NCBI GenBank assembly: GCA_945910975.1
Contig: CAMDZY010000002.1
Span: forward strand, 1 to 38,027
Reading direction: 5' to 3'
DNA length: 38,027 nucleotides
Source of the DNA: an uncultured Clostridia bacterium
GTDB lineage: Bacteria > Bacillota > Clostridia > Oscillospirales > Oscillospiraceae
Below, piece after piece: positions 37,272 to 38,027 of this stretch. How positions within the stretch are numbered: position 1 is the first letter of the stretch; each line of letters opens with the position of its first letter. The position numbers and the translations under genes are program-made. The notes beneath the pieces are model-generated. The model was not told the origin of the DNA and did no database searches. It saw nothing but the letters and a program-made list of their open reading frames with translations.

Positions 37272-38027
37272 GTGCGGGTATTAGCGCTGATATGTTTTGC
37301 GTTTGCCGCGGCGGTGGCCTTTGGCGTCTATACGGCCACGGGTGTTTGGCTGGTGGCAGTTGGCGCAGTTTGCATCGCTGCCTTTGCAGCTGCAATGCTC
37401 TTGCGCAGAAATTGGGCAAGAGCGCTGGGACTTTTGCTGCTGGGCTTCGGCCTTGGCACATTCTACGTGACATATTATGATGTATACCATATTCAGCCGC
37501 TGCAACAGTTGGCAAACACCAAGCAGCAGATGGTAGTGGAATTGCAGCAAACGCCGCAGTCTACCGAGTACGGCTGGCAGGCCGTGGGACGGATCACGGT
37601 CAACGGCACGACCGGCAAGGTTATGGTGTACGGCCGCGATGCAACGGATGCCGCACTTGGCGATGTGTTGGAGGGGAGCTTTCAAATTTCCAACGCGTCC
37701 ATACGGCACGGGCAGGAGGATTTATATTATCAATCGAGAGATATTACGCTGATTTGCAGGCAGCAGGGCACTTTCACGGTGCATTCGTGCGAAAAACTGC
37801 CGCTTCGTCTGCTGCCGACAGCGTTGCAGGAACGTTTGGCCGGCACGGTGCAGCGTATCTTCCCCAAACAGGCGGCGGGTCTCGTGCAAGCACTGCTGAC
37901 AGGCGATCGCTCAGGGCTTCCGTATGGCGTGAAGAATGACCTATCTCGCAGTGGCATTTCCCACACGGTGGCGGTATCCGGTATGCACGTGGCAATGCTT
38001 TTGAGCATGGTCTATCTGCTCAGTGGA
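37272..38027 (+). CDS. comEC: ComEC/Rec2-family DNA uptake protein, N-terminal part (3'-truncated by window edge)
   Basis: GTG start 37272 after GGGAGAAGG. Frame open to the window end (252 codons). N-terminal TMs, then LVQALLTGDRSGLPYGVKNDLSRSGISHTVAVSGMHVAMLLSMVYLLSG, the ComEC signature. Missing from the ORF track because it has a GTG start and no stop. Confidence 0.88.
   Translation, partial: MRVLALICFAFAAAVAFGVYTATGVWLVAVGAVCIAAFAAAMLLRRNWARALGLLLLGFGLGTFYVTYYDVYHIQPLQQLANTKQQMVVELQQTPQSTEYGWQAVGRITVNGTTGKVMVYGRDATDAALGDVLEGSFQISNASIRHGQEDLYYQSRDITLICRQQGTFTVHSCEKLPLRLLPTALQERLAGTVQRIFPKQAAGLVQALLTGDRSGLPYGVKNDLSRSGISHTVAVSGMHVAMLLSMVYLLSG

Noticed and set aside
36142-37515. 457-aa minus-strand ORF antisense to icd
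   Set aside because: Overlaps a certain IDH gene and comEC start; no recognisable domain.
1-38027. CRISPR arrays, tRNA/rRNA genes, prophage or IS transposase genes
   Set aside because: Looked for regularly spaced repeats, tRNA-like cloverleaf segments and transposase/integrase proteins; none could be supported by eye.

Overview
The window looks like a chromosomal segment of a Gram-positive, probably clostridial (Oscillospiraceae-like) genome; that taxonomy is my inference from protein style. From left to right it contains:
(1) The end of an alpha/beta hydrolase gene.
(2) A DUF3298/RsiV-like lipoprotein gene convergent with an ArsP_2-like 10-TM permease gene. A decayed C-terminal fragment of a second copy of that permease lies about 1 kb away.
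(3) A cobalamin riboswitch with a clear terminator, followed by a tightly overlapping six-gene operon (3096-15153): a DUF4430 (transcobalamin C-terminal-like) secreted protein, an alpha/alpha-toroid (prenyltransferase/transcobalamin alpha-domain-like) membrane-anchored protein, a MoxR ATPase, a DUF58 protein, a TgpA-like transglutaminase, and a 1625-aa SLH-anchored protein with a PQQ-like beta-propeller.
(4) A ribokinase-family gene.
(5) A glycogen cluster (glgB, glgC, glgD, glgA, glgP and a GH13 enzyme) with a MITE-like hairpin element between glgA and glgP.
(6) A four-TM membrane protein gene.
(7) An Opp/Dpp peptide ABC transporter operon in which both the binding protein and the DppC-type permease carry large extra extracellular segments.
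(8) A small membrane protein gene.
(9) A eukaryote-type NADP isocitrate dehydrogenase gene.
(10) The 5' part of comEC, which is absent from the ORF track.
The strongest candidate for an undescribed system is the B12-riboswitch operon. It looks like a surface cobalamin-capture system built from a 'split transcobalamin' (beta domain and alpha toroid on separate polypeptides) plus cell-surface assembly factors and a surface beta-propeller. No homology search or folding was run.
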